A stretch of 60,393 nucleotides of DNA from CAYVRJ01 sp964453645 (GCA_964453645.1 CAYVRJ010000012.1:1-60393); one strand, 5' to 3'. Counted from the stretch's first letter, positions 42,639 to 51,593 are shown. A program made the numbers and translations. Notes: generated from the sequence alone by a model not told the origin.

Positions 42639-43691
42639 ATGTCAACGGTTCGCGAGGTTGCAAAACTTGCGGGGGTATCTGTTTCAACGGTATCGGCTGT
42701 GATCAACAGCAACAAATATGTCAGTTCAAAAGTGAAGGCTAAGGTGATGTTCGCCATGGAACAGTTGGAATACGACATCCATGCGCACAAGGCCGGGGGG
42801 GCGGAGAGAAATAAAAAGATTATCGGTGTGATTCTGCCCACCATCACCAGTATCTTTTTTCCAAAAGTGCTAAAGGGGATTGAAGAAGCTGCCGCAAACC
42901 ACTGTGCCCTCATGTTTTGCGACACGTCCATGTCCTTTTTAAAAGAAAAAAAATATATGGAGATGCTCAAGCGAAACAACGTGGTGGGTATTATCCTGGA
43001 CTCCATGTGCGTCTCCTACGACCAGCCCGAATATTTGGCGTGGATTCGGCAGGAGTTTATCGATCGTCGGGGCATCACAGTGGTGCTGCTGGAACACGTT
43101 GTGAACGAACCGGGGTTTTACTCCATCGGCATCGACAATTATTTGGCAAGTTATAACATTACAAAACATCTCATCCAAATGGGGCATAAAAAAATTGCAC
43201 ACATTGGGTGTGAAGCGGATATTTTTTCTTGGCAGGAGCGAAGCCGAGGTTATGTGGAAGCGTTAAAAGATGCCGGAATCAAATACAACCCCCGGCTCAC
43301 GTATACGGGAAATCTCTCACCCCTGTCGGGATATACGGCTGCAACCTCCCTCATCGAGACCACGCCAGATTTCACCGCACTGTTTTCGGCCAACGATCAA
43401 ATGGCCATTGGTGCCATTAAGGCCTTTAAGCAGGCGGCGTGGAACATCCCCGACGACATTGCCCTTGCAGGGTTTGACAACATCAGTGTTTCCACAATGA
43501 TCGATCCTGCGCTGACCACGGTGAATGTGCCCACATACCAAATGGGTTACTTGGCGGCCAAGACGATCATCGATATTGAAAACGAAGAGAAGCAAGACAC
43601 ATCGCCGGTTACGGTTTTGGAGACAAAACCCATTATCCGCAAATCGTCGGATAAAACAGCCTTTAACGAATGGGAATTGATCGGCTGGTAA
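42639..43691 (+). CDS. LacI-family transcriptional regulator
   Basis: A 350-residue repressor. The N-terminal HTH is MSTVREVAKLAGVSVSTVSAVINSNKYVSSKVKAKVMFAMEQL (LacI signature with the hinge). The type I binding domain follows: GVILPTITSIFFPKVLKGIEEAA, YSIGIDNYLASYNITKHLIQMGHKKIAHIG, FTALFSANDQMAIGAIKAFKQAAWNIPDDIALAGFDN. It is the last gene of the sugar operon, 72 bp after the UROD-family gene, and presumably responds to a product of the imported sugar. A terminator follows directly. Confidence 0.92.
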   Translation: MSTVREVAKLAGVSVSTVSAVINSNKYVSSKVKAKVMFAMEQLEYDIHAHKAGGAERNKKIIGVILPTITSIFFPKVLKGIEEAAANHCALMFCDTSMSFLKEKKYMEMLKRNNVVGIILDSMCVSYDQPEYLAWIRQEFIDRRGITVVLLEHVVNEPGFYSIGIDNYLASYNITKHLIQMGHKKIAHIGCEADIFSWQERSRGYVEALKDAGIKYNPRLTYTGNLSPLSGYTAATSLIETTPDFTALFSANDQMAIGAIKAFKQAAWNIPDDIALAGFDNISVSTMIDPALTTVNVPTYQMGYLAAKTIIDIENEEKQDTSPVTVLETKPIIRKSSDKTAFNEWELIGW

Positions 43692-43700
43692 TATACAAAC

Positions 43701-43729
43701 AAAGGGGGCACACGGATGCCCCCCTTTTT
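43701..43729. terminator. Terminator of the carbohydrate operon (works both ways)
   Basis: GGGGGCA (43704-43710) pairs with TGCCCCC (43717-43723), then five T; an A run on the other side allows reverse termination for the convergent gene. Confidence 0.85.
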
Positions 43730-43742
43730 CATGAACAAAAGT

Positions 43743-46019
43743 TTATTCTTTTTCCCGAAGCTCCACTCGGCGAATCTTTCCGCTGATGGTCTTGGGCAGA
43801 CTATTTGCAAATTCCACGATGCGTGGGTATTTATAGGGTGCCGTGTGCTGCTTCACATAGGTTTGTATTTCTTTTACCAGTGCATCGGAAGGTTCGTAAC
43901 CCTTGGAAAGAACGATGGTGGCCTTCACCAACTGACCCCGCTCTCCCTCCGTATCGGGCACACCGGTTACGGCACACTCCATGACGCAGGGCATTTCCAT
44001 GAGCACGCTCTCGATTTCAAATGGCCCAATGCGATAACCCGAAGACTTGATCAAATCGTCCGTACGGCCCACATACCACAAATATCCGTCCTCATCCGCC
44101 CAGGCCATGTCGCCCGTGTGGTAGTAACCGTCGTGCCACGCTTCGTTGGTCTTATCCGGGTTTTGATAGTATCCGCAAAACATGCCGGGGGAAACGCCGT
44201 TCTTTGTGCACACTGCAATCTCTCCCACATCTCCCGATTTAACCTGGTTGTCTTCGCTGTCCAGCAGCACCACGTCGTAGGCGGGAGAGGGTTTACCCAT
44301 GGAACCGGGTTTTGGCTCCATGCCCAGCAGATTTGCAATGGTGAGGGTGGTCTCTGTCTGGCCAAAGCCCTCCATGAGTTTGATACCCGTAGCGTTATAG
44401 AATTGCTGATACACTTCGGGGTTGAGGGCTTCGCCCGCGATGCACGCATACTTTAAGGAGGACAGGTCGAACTTGGACAAATCTTCCTTGATAAAGAAGC
44501 GGAAGATGGTGGGCGGTGCACAGAAGGTGGTGATGCCATACTTCTTAAACATGGGCAGTATATCCACAGGGTTGAACCGCTCGAAGTCGCAGGTGAATAT
44601 TGCTGCTTCCAACAGCCACTGACCGTAATACTTACCCCACACAGCTTTACCCCAGCCGGTGTCCGAAACAGTGAAGTGGATGCCGTCCTCATACACATTG
44701 TGCCACCACTTTGCGGTGATGATGTGGCCCAGCGCATAGGTGTGGGTGTGTTGGGCAATTTTGGGGTAACCCGTCGTGCCCGAGGTGAAGTACATGAGCA
44801 TGACGTCGTCCTTGTGGGTGTTCACCCGTTCCAGTTCGCAGCTCTCCTTCTCGATATCGGCATCGAAGTCGTGCCACCCCTCACAGGTGCCGTTGGCCAT
44901 GATCTTCACTTCCAGTGTGGGTGATTCACTTAAGGACCCTTCCACCATCTTGGACACTTCGCCGTACCCGGTGCACACAACGGCCTTCACTCCTGCTGCG
45001 TTGAACCGATATACAAAGTCTTTGGTGGTGAGCTGATCGGTGGCGGGGATGGCCACTGCGCCCAGCTTGTGCAGTGCTGTCAAGGTAAACCAGAACTGAT
45101 AGTGCCGGCGAAGCACGATCATCACTTTGTCGCCCTTTTTAATGCCCAACCGTGCAAAGTAGTTGGCGGTTTTGTTGGAATAATCACGCATATCTTTAAA
45201 AGTAAAACGTCTCTCCTCACCGCTGCCCGAAACCCACAGCATGGCTAGTTTGTCGGGGTTTTTCTCTGCAATCACGTCCACGCAGTCGTAACCAAAGTTA
45301 AAGTTGTCGGGAGCATTAAATACAATTTCTTTTAAATAACCGTCTTCGTCTAAGGTTTCGTTTACAAACTGGGTATACACCCGGGTGTCGGTTTTTAAAA
45401 GGTGTTCATTTTTCTTGTGAACTGCCGCAACGGGTGTGAGTGCTTTTTCGTCCTCTTCGTTGCCCTTGATGACAACGGATAAAAACTTGCTGTCGCTGCC
45501 GCCAACGGCAACCATGCCGTGTTTCTTGTGGCCGTCGTAGAAAAGGCTGTCTCCCGGGTACAAGAGTTCCACGTGATCTTCGATCTGCACTTTTAACACG
45601 CCTTCCAGCACGTAATTTAATTCCTGGCCTCCGTGGCTGGAAAGGGTGATGGGGGAGTTTTCTAGGGTTTTGGAGTATTTTGCCGTGACCACAAAGGGTT
45701 CGGCTAACCTGTCTTTTAAGAGATAGGCGATATGGGTGTAGTCGAATCCCTCCCTGCGCTTGATGGGCATCCCGTCTCCCGAACGAGAGAGGGTGTAGCT
45801 GGTGAGCCTAGGTTCATCCCCGGTGACGATGGCGGATAAATCCACGCCCAACCGATTGGCACATTTGAATAAGAATGTGAACGACAAGTCGGCTTCGCCC
45901 GCCTCGATGCGCAAATACTCCTCTTCCGATACCCCTGCTGTTTGTGCCATTTCGGCGGGAGTGATGTTGAGTTCACACCGAAGCCCTTTGAGTCTTTCTA
46001 GTGTTGTGAAACTGTCCAT
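43743..46019 (-). CDS. XRE-cupin regulator fused to an acyl-CoA synthetase
   Basis: A 758-residue fusion. Residues 8-62 are an XRE helix-turn-helix (LKGLRCELNITPAEMAQTAGVSEEEYLRIEAGEADLSF). Residues about 110-190 are a cupin (HGGQELNYVLEGVLKVQIEDHVELLYPGDSLFYDGHKKHGMV). Residues about 225-755 are an AMP-forming ligase: P-loop YFTSGTTGYPK, MEGFGQTETTL, HTGDMAWADEDGYLWYVGRTDDLIKSSGYRIGPFEIE and the catalytic Lys near the end in PKTISGKIRR. This matches medium-chain or benzoate-type acyl-CoA ligases. XRE-cupin proteins usually sense small molecules and bind DNA; here a sensor and the enzyme that may use its ligand are joined. The fusion is one continuous frame with GGAGG upstream. It could autoregulate. 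Confidence 0.88.
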   Translation of the reverse strand: MDSFTTLERLKGLRCELNITPAEMAQTAGVSEEEYLRIEAGEADLSFTFLFKCANRLGVDLSAIVTGDEPRLTSYTLSRSGDGMPIKRREGFDYTHIAYLLKDRLAEPFVVTAKYSKTLENSPITLSSHGGQELNYVLEGVLKVQIEDHVELLYPGDSLFYDGHKKHGMVAVGGSDSKFLSVVIKGNEEDEKALTPVAAVHKKNEHLLKTDTRVYTQFVNETLDEDGYLKEIVFNAPDNFNFGYDCVDVIAEKNPDKLAMLWVSGSGEERRFTFKDMRDYSNKTANYFARLGIKKGDKVMIVLRRHYQFWFTLTALHKLGAVAIPATDQLTTKDFVYRFNAAGVKAVVCTGYGEVSKMVEGSLSESPTLEVKIMANGTCEGWHDFDADIEKESCELERVNTHKDDVMLMYFTSGTTGYPKIAQHTHTYALGHIITAKWWHNVYEDGIHFTVSDTGWGKAVWGKYYGQWLLEAAIFTCDFERFNPVDILPMFKKYGITTFCAPPTIFRFFIKEDLSKFDLSSLKYACIAGEALNPEVYQQFYNATGIKLMEGFGQTETTLTIANLLGMEPKPGSMGKPSPAYDVVLLDSEDNQVKSGDVGEIAVCTKNGVSPGMFCGYYQNPDKTNEAWHDGYYHTGDMAWADEDGYLWYVGRTDDLIKSSGYRIGPFEIESVLMEMPCVMECAVTGVPDTEGERGQLVKATIVLSKGYEPSDALVKEIQTYVKQHTAPYKYPRIVEFANSLPKTISGKIRRVELREKE

Positions 46020-46050
46020 GACCTTTCCTCCAATTGTTTTAATTTAAAAT

Positions 46051-46080
46051 AAAAAACCTTACAGCGTTTGCCGTAAGGTT
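46051..46080 (-). terminator. Terminator of the aldo/keto reductase gene
   Basis: Read on the minus strand, AACCTTAC (46073-46080) pairs with GTAAGGTT (46055-46062), followed by a T run at 46051-46056. Confidence 0.75.
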
Positions 46081-46128
46081 CAAAATCTTCAACTAACTCT
46101 TAACGGACACAACGCAAAACGACATTAT

Positions 46129-46164
46129 TGCTAATAATGCTAATAATGCTAATAATGCTAATAA
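46129..46164 (+). repeat. Four tandem copies of TGCTAATAA
   Basis: The 9-bp unit TGCTAATAA repeats exactly four times (46129-46137, 46138-46146, 46147-46155, 46156-46164), between the terminator and the 3' end of the aldo/keto reductase gene. The gene-free 46020-46261 interval holds only the terminator and this repeat. Unit number could vary between strains. Confidence 0.8.
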
Positions 46165-46261
46165 TAATGATTGCTGCTGTGATGGCAGTGAGTATCATCG
46201 CTTTGCTTCCTTCCGTAGTTTTTTTAACAATAACACAAAACTGTTGTTTTGTCAACTTTTT

Positions 46262-47383
46262 TTACCCAAGAATTCCGTGCGCTTCCCGCAGAGTTTCGAT
46301 AATGGGTAAACTCTGGGGACAGACCTGTTCGCAGCTTCCGCACGCAATGCAAGCAGATGCCTTTCCGCCATCCTGGGTACCCCAAAAGTAATCTCCCTTT
46401 GCAGCATTTAAATCGTCGTATACTAACAAACGGTTGTATGCATCGAAGATGGTGGGGATCACAACACCTGCGGGGCAGCCCTTCACGCAATAGTTGCAGC
46501 AGGTGCAGGGAACGTTCTTAATACCCTTAAGTGCCTCTTGTACTTTTTCAATGACCTTTTGTTCACTATCGCTCAGGGGTTTGAAATGTTCCATAAAGGA
46601 CAAATTGTCCTGCATTTGCTGGACGTTAGACATGCCGCTGAGCACAGTGATGACGTTTTTAAGAGATGCCGCAAAGCGTATGGCCCAAGAGGTGGGGGAA
46701 ACGTTGGGATTTCCCTCTTTTAATATATCCAAAACAGTTTGGGGGGGATTTGCTAAAGAACCACCCTTCACAGGTTCCATAATGACAATGGGTTTGTTGT
46801 GTTTGAGTGCCACTTCATAACATTTTTTGGATTCGATTAAATTGCTGTTCCAATCCGCATAGTTGATTTGAAGCTGCACAAACTCCACGTCACTGCCGTA
46901 TTTTGTGAGGAGTTCATCCAGCACGTCGGCCTTGTCGTGCATGGAAAAGCCCAGGTGCTTGATCAACCCCTTGTCCCGCTGTTGTCTGGCAAAATCCCAA
47001 ACTTTATACTTTTCAAAACTTTCGGTGCGCTGACCCCCCAGATTGTGGAGCAAATAATAATCAAAAAAAGTAGCTCCCGTGCGCTTTAGAGAGGTATAAA
47101 ACATTTGTTGTGTGTCCTCTTCGGACTTCGCACCATACCATGCGGGTAATTTGGTTGCAATGGTAAACGTATCCCGGTCGTATCGATTGACAACTGCTTC
47201 TTTTAAGGCTTCTTCCGATTTGCCGTCCGAATAAATGTATGCCGTATCGAAATAGGTAAAGCCCTTTTCCATAAACAAATCCACCATGGTCTTTGTTTGC
47301 TGGATATCCACATCCTCACCGACCATGGGTAATCTCATCAGTCCAAACCCAAGTTTTCCCGTTTCTTCACCTAAGTATCCCAT
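46262..47383 (-). CDS. Aldo/keto reductase with 4Fe-4S ferredoxin domain
   Basis: A 373-residue protein. The N-terminal aldo/keto reductase barrel is LGFGLMRLPMVGEDV, FDTAYIYSDGKSEEAL, IATKLPAWYG and LLHNLGG. The C-terminal part has ferredoxin-type clusters: CTCCNYCVKGCPAGVVIPTIFD and CIACGSCEQVCPQSLPI, which hold two 4Fe-4S centres. These enzymes are common in anaerobic Clostridia and probably reduce aldehydes or ketones with electrons from a Fe-S chain. It has AGGAGG near the start at 47383. Single gene with its own terminator. Confidence 0.9.
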   Translation of the reverse strand: MGYLGEETGKLGFGLMRLPMVGEDVDIQQTKTMVDLFMEKGFTYFDTAYIYSDGKSEEALKEAVVNRYDRDTFTIATKLPAWYGAKSEEDTQQMFYTSLKRTGATFFDYYLLHNLGGQRTESFEKYKVWDFARQQRDKGLIKHLGFSMHDKADVLDELLTKYGSDVEFVQLQINYADWNSNLIESKKCYEVALKHNKPIVIMEPVKGGSLANPPQTVLDILKEGNPNVSPTSWAIRFAASLKNVITVLSGMSNVQQMQDNLSFMEHFKPLSDSEQKVIEKVQEALKGIKNVPCTCCNYCVKGCPAGVVIPTIFDAYNRLLVYDDLNAAKGDYFWGTQDGGKASACIACGSCEQVCPQSLPIIETLREAHGILG

Positions 47384-47425
47384 ACCGATTCCTCCTCATT
47401 TGAATGTGTATATTGTAACACATTC

Positions 47426-48667
47426 TCAGTTCACCAGCAACAGTGCAGCATACCCAAATACGTCTAAATTGGAATCGTTCACGTTTTTTATAACCGATTC
47501 TTTAAAAAATATATCCTTGTGTAAATTGCGAATGGTGAAAGCAGCTGCTTCCAACAAAATGTCTTCGTTCAGAGCACGGTTGTTCGTTGCAAGTCCAACG
47601 AGTAATCCTTTAAAGACGGCCAGAAGGCTGCATACATAGGCGTAGGATTCTATGGGAGTTTTTAAATTGGTGGGGAAGATAGATGAAAACACCAGGGAAA
47701 CTAAGAAGTTTTCCAAGTAAAACTCGTGTTGATCGAGAAATTCCCTGCAATACGTATTGTAACCCTGTTGATAATTCTTTGTCATTACTGAATATTTTAG
47801 GTTTTCTAAGTCTGCGCCAATGCCATCAAAAAACCGCAACAAAACGTCTGTACTCCGATTTTTACTCTTTAAATACATATAATTCTTATACCACATTGTA
47901 AATGAAAATTGCAGTTGAAAATTATAGTCGGCAGTAACATCTTGAAAAGCAGAGTCAAAGGCATTTTGTTCAAACAGTTGGGAGAATTGTTGGATTAAGG
48001 AAGGTATTTCATTAATCTTTTGTTCCTCACAAGCAGTATTGATCATTCGCATGAAAATTCCAAGGAGGATCATCCGTTTTGTAATCGTATACTGCCTGTT
48101 TTGTAAAATATCAATGGAACACGATTGTATGTCCTTGATATATTTAACAAACGAGAAGGCATATTCCTTAGATGAAGTGTTGATCTCCACAATGTTTACT
48201 AACTTGCGTTTTGATACGTTTGCTTCATCAAAAGTGTAGTCAATACCCCCCTCAAGGGGCAGAACCAGCTTTGTTGCCGCTTCGCAGGAAATACTGATGT
48301 CTTGATAGACGACACCGTCCACAATATAAAATATGCGGGGGAAAATATCGCAGGTGTGGGTTAAATAGTCTTCCCCAAGGTTCAGTTGAATGTTACACAA
48401 CCCCTGCTCATTTAAAAATGGACAATTTTTTTCTTCATCCAGCTTAATTTTTGCAAAAATATTTAAAGCTGATCTATTTTTTTGTATGTGTTTCTTTAAA
48501 TCCCCTGCAATCGGATTGTCCTTTGGCACTTGCATATATTTGTTATAGGTTGGCTTGTCCACCGGGATTGTCCAACCCTTGCAGCAGGTCTCCTTGCAAT
48601 CTTTTCCAATGCAGGAAAAGTCTTTCAAATATACGGGGTAGAGGGTGGGTTTTTTTATACTTTCCAT
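47426..48667 (-). CDS. fliB: Flagellin lysine-N-methylase
   Basis: A 413-residue protein of FliB type. Near the N terminus it has the cysteine motif CIGKDCKETCCKGW (CxxxxCxxxCC), with further Cys in CPFLNEQGLCN and LTHTCDIFPR. This is the known metal/Fe-S binding set of the family. FliB methylates surface lysines of flagellin using S-adenosylmethionine. It lies directly downstream of the flagellin genes on the same strand, separated by a hairpin at 48690-48720, which supports the assignment. The C-terminal two thirds are helical and AT-rich in coding. Confidence 0.85.
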   Translation of the reverse strand: MESIKKPTLYPVYLKDFSCIGKDCKETCCKGWTIPVDKPTYNKYMQVPKDNPIAGDLKKHIQKNRSALNIFAKIKLDEEKNCPFLNEQGLCNIQLNLGEDYLTHTCDIFPRIFYIVDGVVYQDISISCEAATKLVLPLEGGIDYTFDEANVSKRKLVNIVEINTSSKEYAFSFVKYIKDIQSCSIDILQNRQYTITKRMILLGIFMRMINTACEEQKINEIPSLIQQFSQLFEQNAFDSAFQDVTADYNFQLQFSFTMWYKNYMYLKSKNRSTDVLLRFFDGIGADLENLKYSVMTKNYQQGYNTYCREFLDQHEFYLENFLVSLVFSSIFPTNLKTPIESYAYVCSLLAVFKGLLVGLATNNRALNEDILLEAAAFTIRNLHKDIFFKESVIKNVNDSNLDVFGYAALLLVN

Positions 48668-48683
48668 TCTTTTATTCCTTTAT

Positions 48684-48720
48684 AATAATGGTGCTCTGTA
48701 CATATTCTGCACAGAGCACC
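48684..48720 (-). terminator. Hairpin after the flagellin gene
   Basis: GGTGCTCTGT (48690-48699) pairs perfectly with ACAGAGCACC (48711-48720). On the minus strand it is followed by ATTATT, a weak T run. It may allow partial read-through to fliB. Confidence 0.65.
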
Positions 48721-48755
48721 CATTGATTAATCAGGATTTACAGTTCAATTCGCAA

Positions 48756-49559
48756 CTATCTTAAGAGCTGCAATACCTGCTGCGGTGCATTGTTCGCCTG
48801 AGCCAACATAGCAGTAGCAGCCTGAGACAGGATGTTATTCTTGGTGTAGTTGGTCATTTCTTTGGCCATATCAACGTCTCTGATACGGCTTTCAGCAGCC
48901 TGCAGGTTCTCTGCGTTTACATCCAAGTTAGCGATCTTGTGCTCTAAACGGTTTTGAGCAGCACCCAACAGGGAGCGGATTGTAGAAACGTTATTGATAT
49001 CAGTAACGAGCGTATCAATCGCTATTCTTGCTTCCTCTGAACTTCCAAATGATGTTGTTGTTGCCACTGGCGCAGTGGGTTGGTTGATTAACATAGTGTT
49101 TGCAGTTTCAGGGCCAACTTGAATGGTGACTGCACTGGCAGCAGTAGTAGCATTAAACACTGCTTTGCCATTGAATTTCAGTTTGCCGATATCTCCAAGT
49201 TCAGCGTTGAGCTGTACATATTCTGCTTTCAGCGCATTTACGTCAACAGTGTCGTTGATTCCGTTAGCAGCTTGAACAGCAATGCCGTTCATCTTTTGCA
49301 GAATTGCATGCACTTCTTGCAGTGCACCTTCAGCGGTCTGTACATAAGAGATTGCATCCATGGAGTTCTTGGAAGCCATGTTTAATCCGCGAACTTGTGC
49401 TCTCATCTTTTCGGAGATGGCAAGACCAGCGGGATCGTCGCCTGCACGGTTTACTCTGAAACCAGAAGCTAACTTTTCAGCAGATTTCTGAATGTTGTTG
49501 TTGTTGATGCCATACACACGGTGTGTATTGATAGCGGTTACATTGTTTTGAATTCTCAT
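48756..49559 (-). CDS. fliC: Flagellin
   Basis: The 267-residue protein has both conserved ends: MRIQNNVTAINTHRVYGINNNNIQKSAEKLASGFRVNRAGDDPAGLAISEKMRAQ and the C-terminal ESRIRDVDMAKEMTNYTKNNILSQAATAMLAQANNAPQQVLQLLR. The variable middle is short (about 140-190), so this is a small flagellin. It forms the flagellar filament after export. It lies just downstream of a second flagellin copy broken by the assembly gap. A hairpin (49589-49611) in its leader is shared with the second copy. fliB follows. Confidence 0.95.
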   Translation of the reverse strand: MRIQNNVTAINTHRVYGINNNNIQKSAEKLASGFRVNRAGDDPAGLAISEKMRAQVRGLNMASKNSMDAISYVQTAEGALQEVHAILQKMNGIAVQAANGINDTVDVNALKAEYVQLNAELGDIGKLKFNGKAVFNATTAASAVTIQVGPETANTMLINQPTAPVATTTSFGSSEEARIAIDTLVTDINNVSTIRSLLGAAQNRLEHKIANLDVNAENLQAAESRIRDVDMAKEMTNYTKNNILSQAATAMLAQANNAPQQVLQLLR

Positions 49560-49588
49560 TTTAAATTCCTCCTGAATTTTATTGTTTG

Positions 49589-49611
49589 CGGAGAATTATC
49601 CTTCATCTCCG
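49589..49611 (-). promoter_or_regulatory. Leader hairpin of flagellin
   Basis: CGGAGA and TCTCCG (49589-49594 and 49606-49611) form a hairpin in the leader. The same element is in the second flagellin leader (49978-49999). Confidence 0.5.
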
Positions 49612-49698
49612 TTACGGGATATTCCCGTATGTTTGAATTCAGCTAAAAGATGTTAGACACCTCTTGGCTGGATTTTTAAGTTGGTTTCAAAGAATTAA

Positions 49699-49945
49699 CT
49701 ATCTTAAGAGCTGTAATACCTGCTGGGGTGCATTGTTCGCCTGAGCCAACANNNNNNNNNNNNNNNNNNNNNNNNNNNNNNNNNNNNNNNNNNNNNNNNN
49801 NNNNNNNNNNNNNNNNNNNNNNNNNNNNNNNNNNNNNNNNNNNNNNNNNNNAAGCTAACTTTTCAGCAGATTTCTGAATGTTTGCATTGTTGATGCCATA
49901 CACACGGTGTGTATTAATAGCAGTTACGTTGTTTTGAATCCTCAT
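49699..49945 (-). CDS. fliC: Second flagellin, interrupted by an assembly gap
   Basis: The N-terminal end is present (MRIQNNVTAINTHRVYGINNANIQKSAEKLA, from the ATG at 49945), and the C-terminal end is present (LAQANNAPQQVLQLLR, stop at 49699-49701). Between them lie 100 N (49752-49851), a usual placeholder for a gap of unknown length. A complete flagellin would need about 550-600 bases inside the gap. The gap may also hide further tandem copies, because near-identical flagellin repeats often break short-read assembly. The encoded ends are nearly the same as those of the neighbour. Confidence 0.8.
49752..49851. other. Assembly gap of 100 N
   Basis: Exactly 100 N, flanked on both sides by flagellin coding sequence. 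True length is unknown. Confidence 0.98.
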
Positions 49946-49977
49946 TTTGAATTCCTCCTTGAATTTTGTTGTTTTTG

Positions 49978-49999
49978 CGGAGAATTATCCTCATCTCCG
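49978..49999 (-). promoter_or_regulatory. Leader hairpin of the second flagellin
   Basis: CGGAGA and TCTCCG (49978-49983 and 49994-49999) form the same hairpin as in the first flagellin leader. The rest of 49946-50234 shows no gene; I did not find a clear sigma-28 promoter there. Confidence 0.5.
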
Positions 50000-50234
50000 T
50001 TGCGATTTTCATAAAAGAAGAATAATCGCTTAAATATTTACCAATTCGGCCTTGTGACTTGTGCAATAGCCACCACCGAAATGTAAAACAAGGATTTCTG
50101 TTTCCTCACAACTATTATCGAATAGTTGCAAAAAAAGCTTAGTTAAATTTAACAACTTTATTAAATTTTTTCTAAACTTGATATTTTATGATTATTTAGC
50201 TGAAATTTGAAGATAATGAAATAAGGAGTTAAAA

Positions 50235-51227
50235 ATGTTTGATCGAGTATATTATGAACCTGCAAGTTTAGAGTATCCTTTGGGTGAGGAACTCAAGAAA
50301 AAATACGCCAATCTACCTTGGGTGGAAATTGAGAGCCACAATAAGATTGAAGAGCTGCAAAAGAAAGAAAATGCTGAATTTGCAAAGATGAAGTCGTATT
50401 TAATTATTGGCACCCGCAAGACCCACAAATACACCCCCAATGAAAAAGTTTCGGATTTTTTGGTGCCCTATACCTCTTCGGGGTGTACGGCCATGTGCCT
50501 GTACTGCTATTTGGTGTGCAACTACAACAAGTGTGCGTATTTGCGGCTGTTTGTGAACCGGGAACAGATGATGAAAAAGCTTCTACGCCACGCTGCAAAA
50601 CATCAGGAATCGTACACCTACGAGATTGGCAGCAACAGCGACTTAGTTTTGGAAAACACCATCACAAACAACTTGGTGTGGACCATCGAAGAGTTTGCCA
50701 AGAGTGAGAGGGGGCAGCTCACATTTCCCACGAAATTTCATATGGTGGATCCCCTACTCCCTTTAAATCATCGGGAAAGAATTATTTTTCGCATGAGCAT
50801 CAATCCCAGTGAGATCATTCGAAAAATAGAGTTTGGCACATCAAAGCTAGACGAACGAATTGAAGCCACCAATAAAATGAGTCAAGCGGGATACCAGACC
50901 GGGATTCTCATTGCACCGATCATCCACACCCAAAACTGGATGGAAGAATATGGGGAGCTGTTTACCATCCTCGGAGACAAGTTATCTGCCAAGGTGAAGA
51001 AGGGTTTGTTCATTGAAATGATTTTTATGACCTATAGTTTTATTCATCGGGCAATCAATAACGATGCTTTTCCCAACGCAGTGGAGCTGTACTCCAAGGA
51101 GGACATGACGGGCAGGGGCAGGGGGCGATACACCTATCGGCCCAGCGTGCGGGCAGAAATGGAAGAGTTTTTAAAAGCACAAATTCAATCCAAATTACCC
51201 GAGGCAAAGATTTTATATATTTGTTAA
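50235..51227 (+). CDS. splB: Spore photoproduct lyase
   Basis: A 330-residue radical SAM enzyme. The Fe-S motif is GCTAMCLYCYL (CxxxCxxC), followed by FLVPY and Cys-containing VCNYNKCAYL as in SplB. GSNSDLVLENT and the downstream barrel blocks fit. SplB reverses the thymine dimer (spore photoproduct) made by UV in spore DNA, so the organism forms spores or descends from a spore former. The ATG at 50235 follows AAGGAG. The promoter is not clear; a forespore sigma-G type is expected. DUF3892 follows on the same strand. Confidence 0.9.
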   Translation: MFDRVYYEPASLEYPLGEELKKKYANLPWVEIESHNKIEELQKKENAEFAKMKSYLIIGTRKTHKYTPNEKVSDFLVPYTSSGCTAMCLYCYLVCNYNKCAYLRLFVNREQMMKKLLRHAAKHQESYTYEIGSNSDLVLENTITNNLVWTIEEFAKSERGQLTFPTKFHMVDPLLPLNHRERIIFRMSINPSEIIRKIEFGTSKLDERIEATNKMSQAGYQTGILIAPIIHTQNWMEEYGELFTILGDKLSAKVKKGLFIEMIFMTYSFIHRAINNDAFPNAVELYSKEDMTGRGRGRYTYRPSVRAEMEEFLKAQIQSKLPEAKILYIC

Positions 51228-51287
51228 TGCGCATAAACCAATCGGATTTTGACATAATAAAAAGAAAATGGTAGAGGTAAGTTATCT

Positions 51288-51593
51288 ATGGAAAATCACG
51301 ATCTTTCTTCCCTGCCCCTCAATGCATTGAACGAAATACCCACTCCCAATGCAGACGCACAGCGCATAACGGGATTGGTGAAGCAAAGCGGAAGGATCTC
51401 GGGATATCAATTGGCAGACGGAAGGGTTCTCACAAAAGAAGAGGGAGTGGCCTTAGCCCGGCAGGGAGGCATTTTAGGTGTGGGTATTGCCAACAGAAAG
51501 GGCAGTGAATACTTAAAATCGTTACCCGACGAAGCGGAAAACAACAATCTGGGCAATTTGCCCTCCATCGCCCAAGATCAGTTATATTCCTAA
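51288..51593 (+). CDS. DUF3892 domain protein
   Basis: A 101-residue protein. RITGLVKQSGRISGYQLADGRVLTKEEGVALARQGGILGVGIANRKGSEYLKSLPD is the conserved DUF3892 block, seen in spore-forming Firmicutes. No function is known. The N terminus is a short Pro/Asn-rich stretch. It lies 60 bp after splB and probably shares its transcript. Confidence 0.75.
   Translation: MENHDLSSLPLNALNEIPTPNADAQRITGLVKQSGRISGYQLADGRVLTKEEGVALARQGGILGVGIANRKGSEYLKSLPDEAENNNLGNLPSIAQDQLYS

Noticed and set aside
46128..46391. Leucine/isoleucine/methionine-rich frame read through the 9-bp repeats
   Set aside because: It starts with TTG inside the repeat, and its hydrophobic pattern comes from the repeat itself. It overlaps the aldo/keto reductase end on the other strand.
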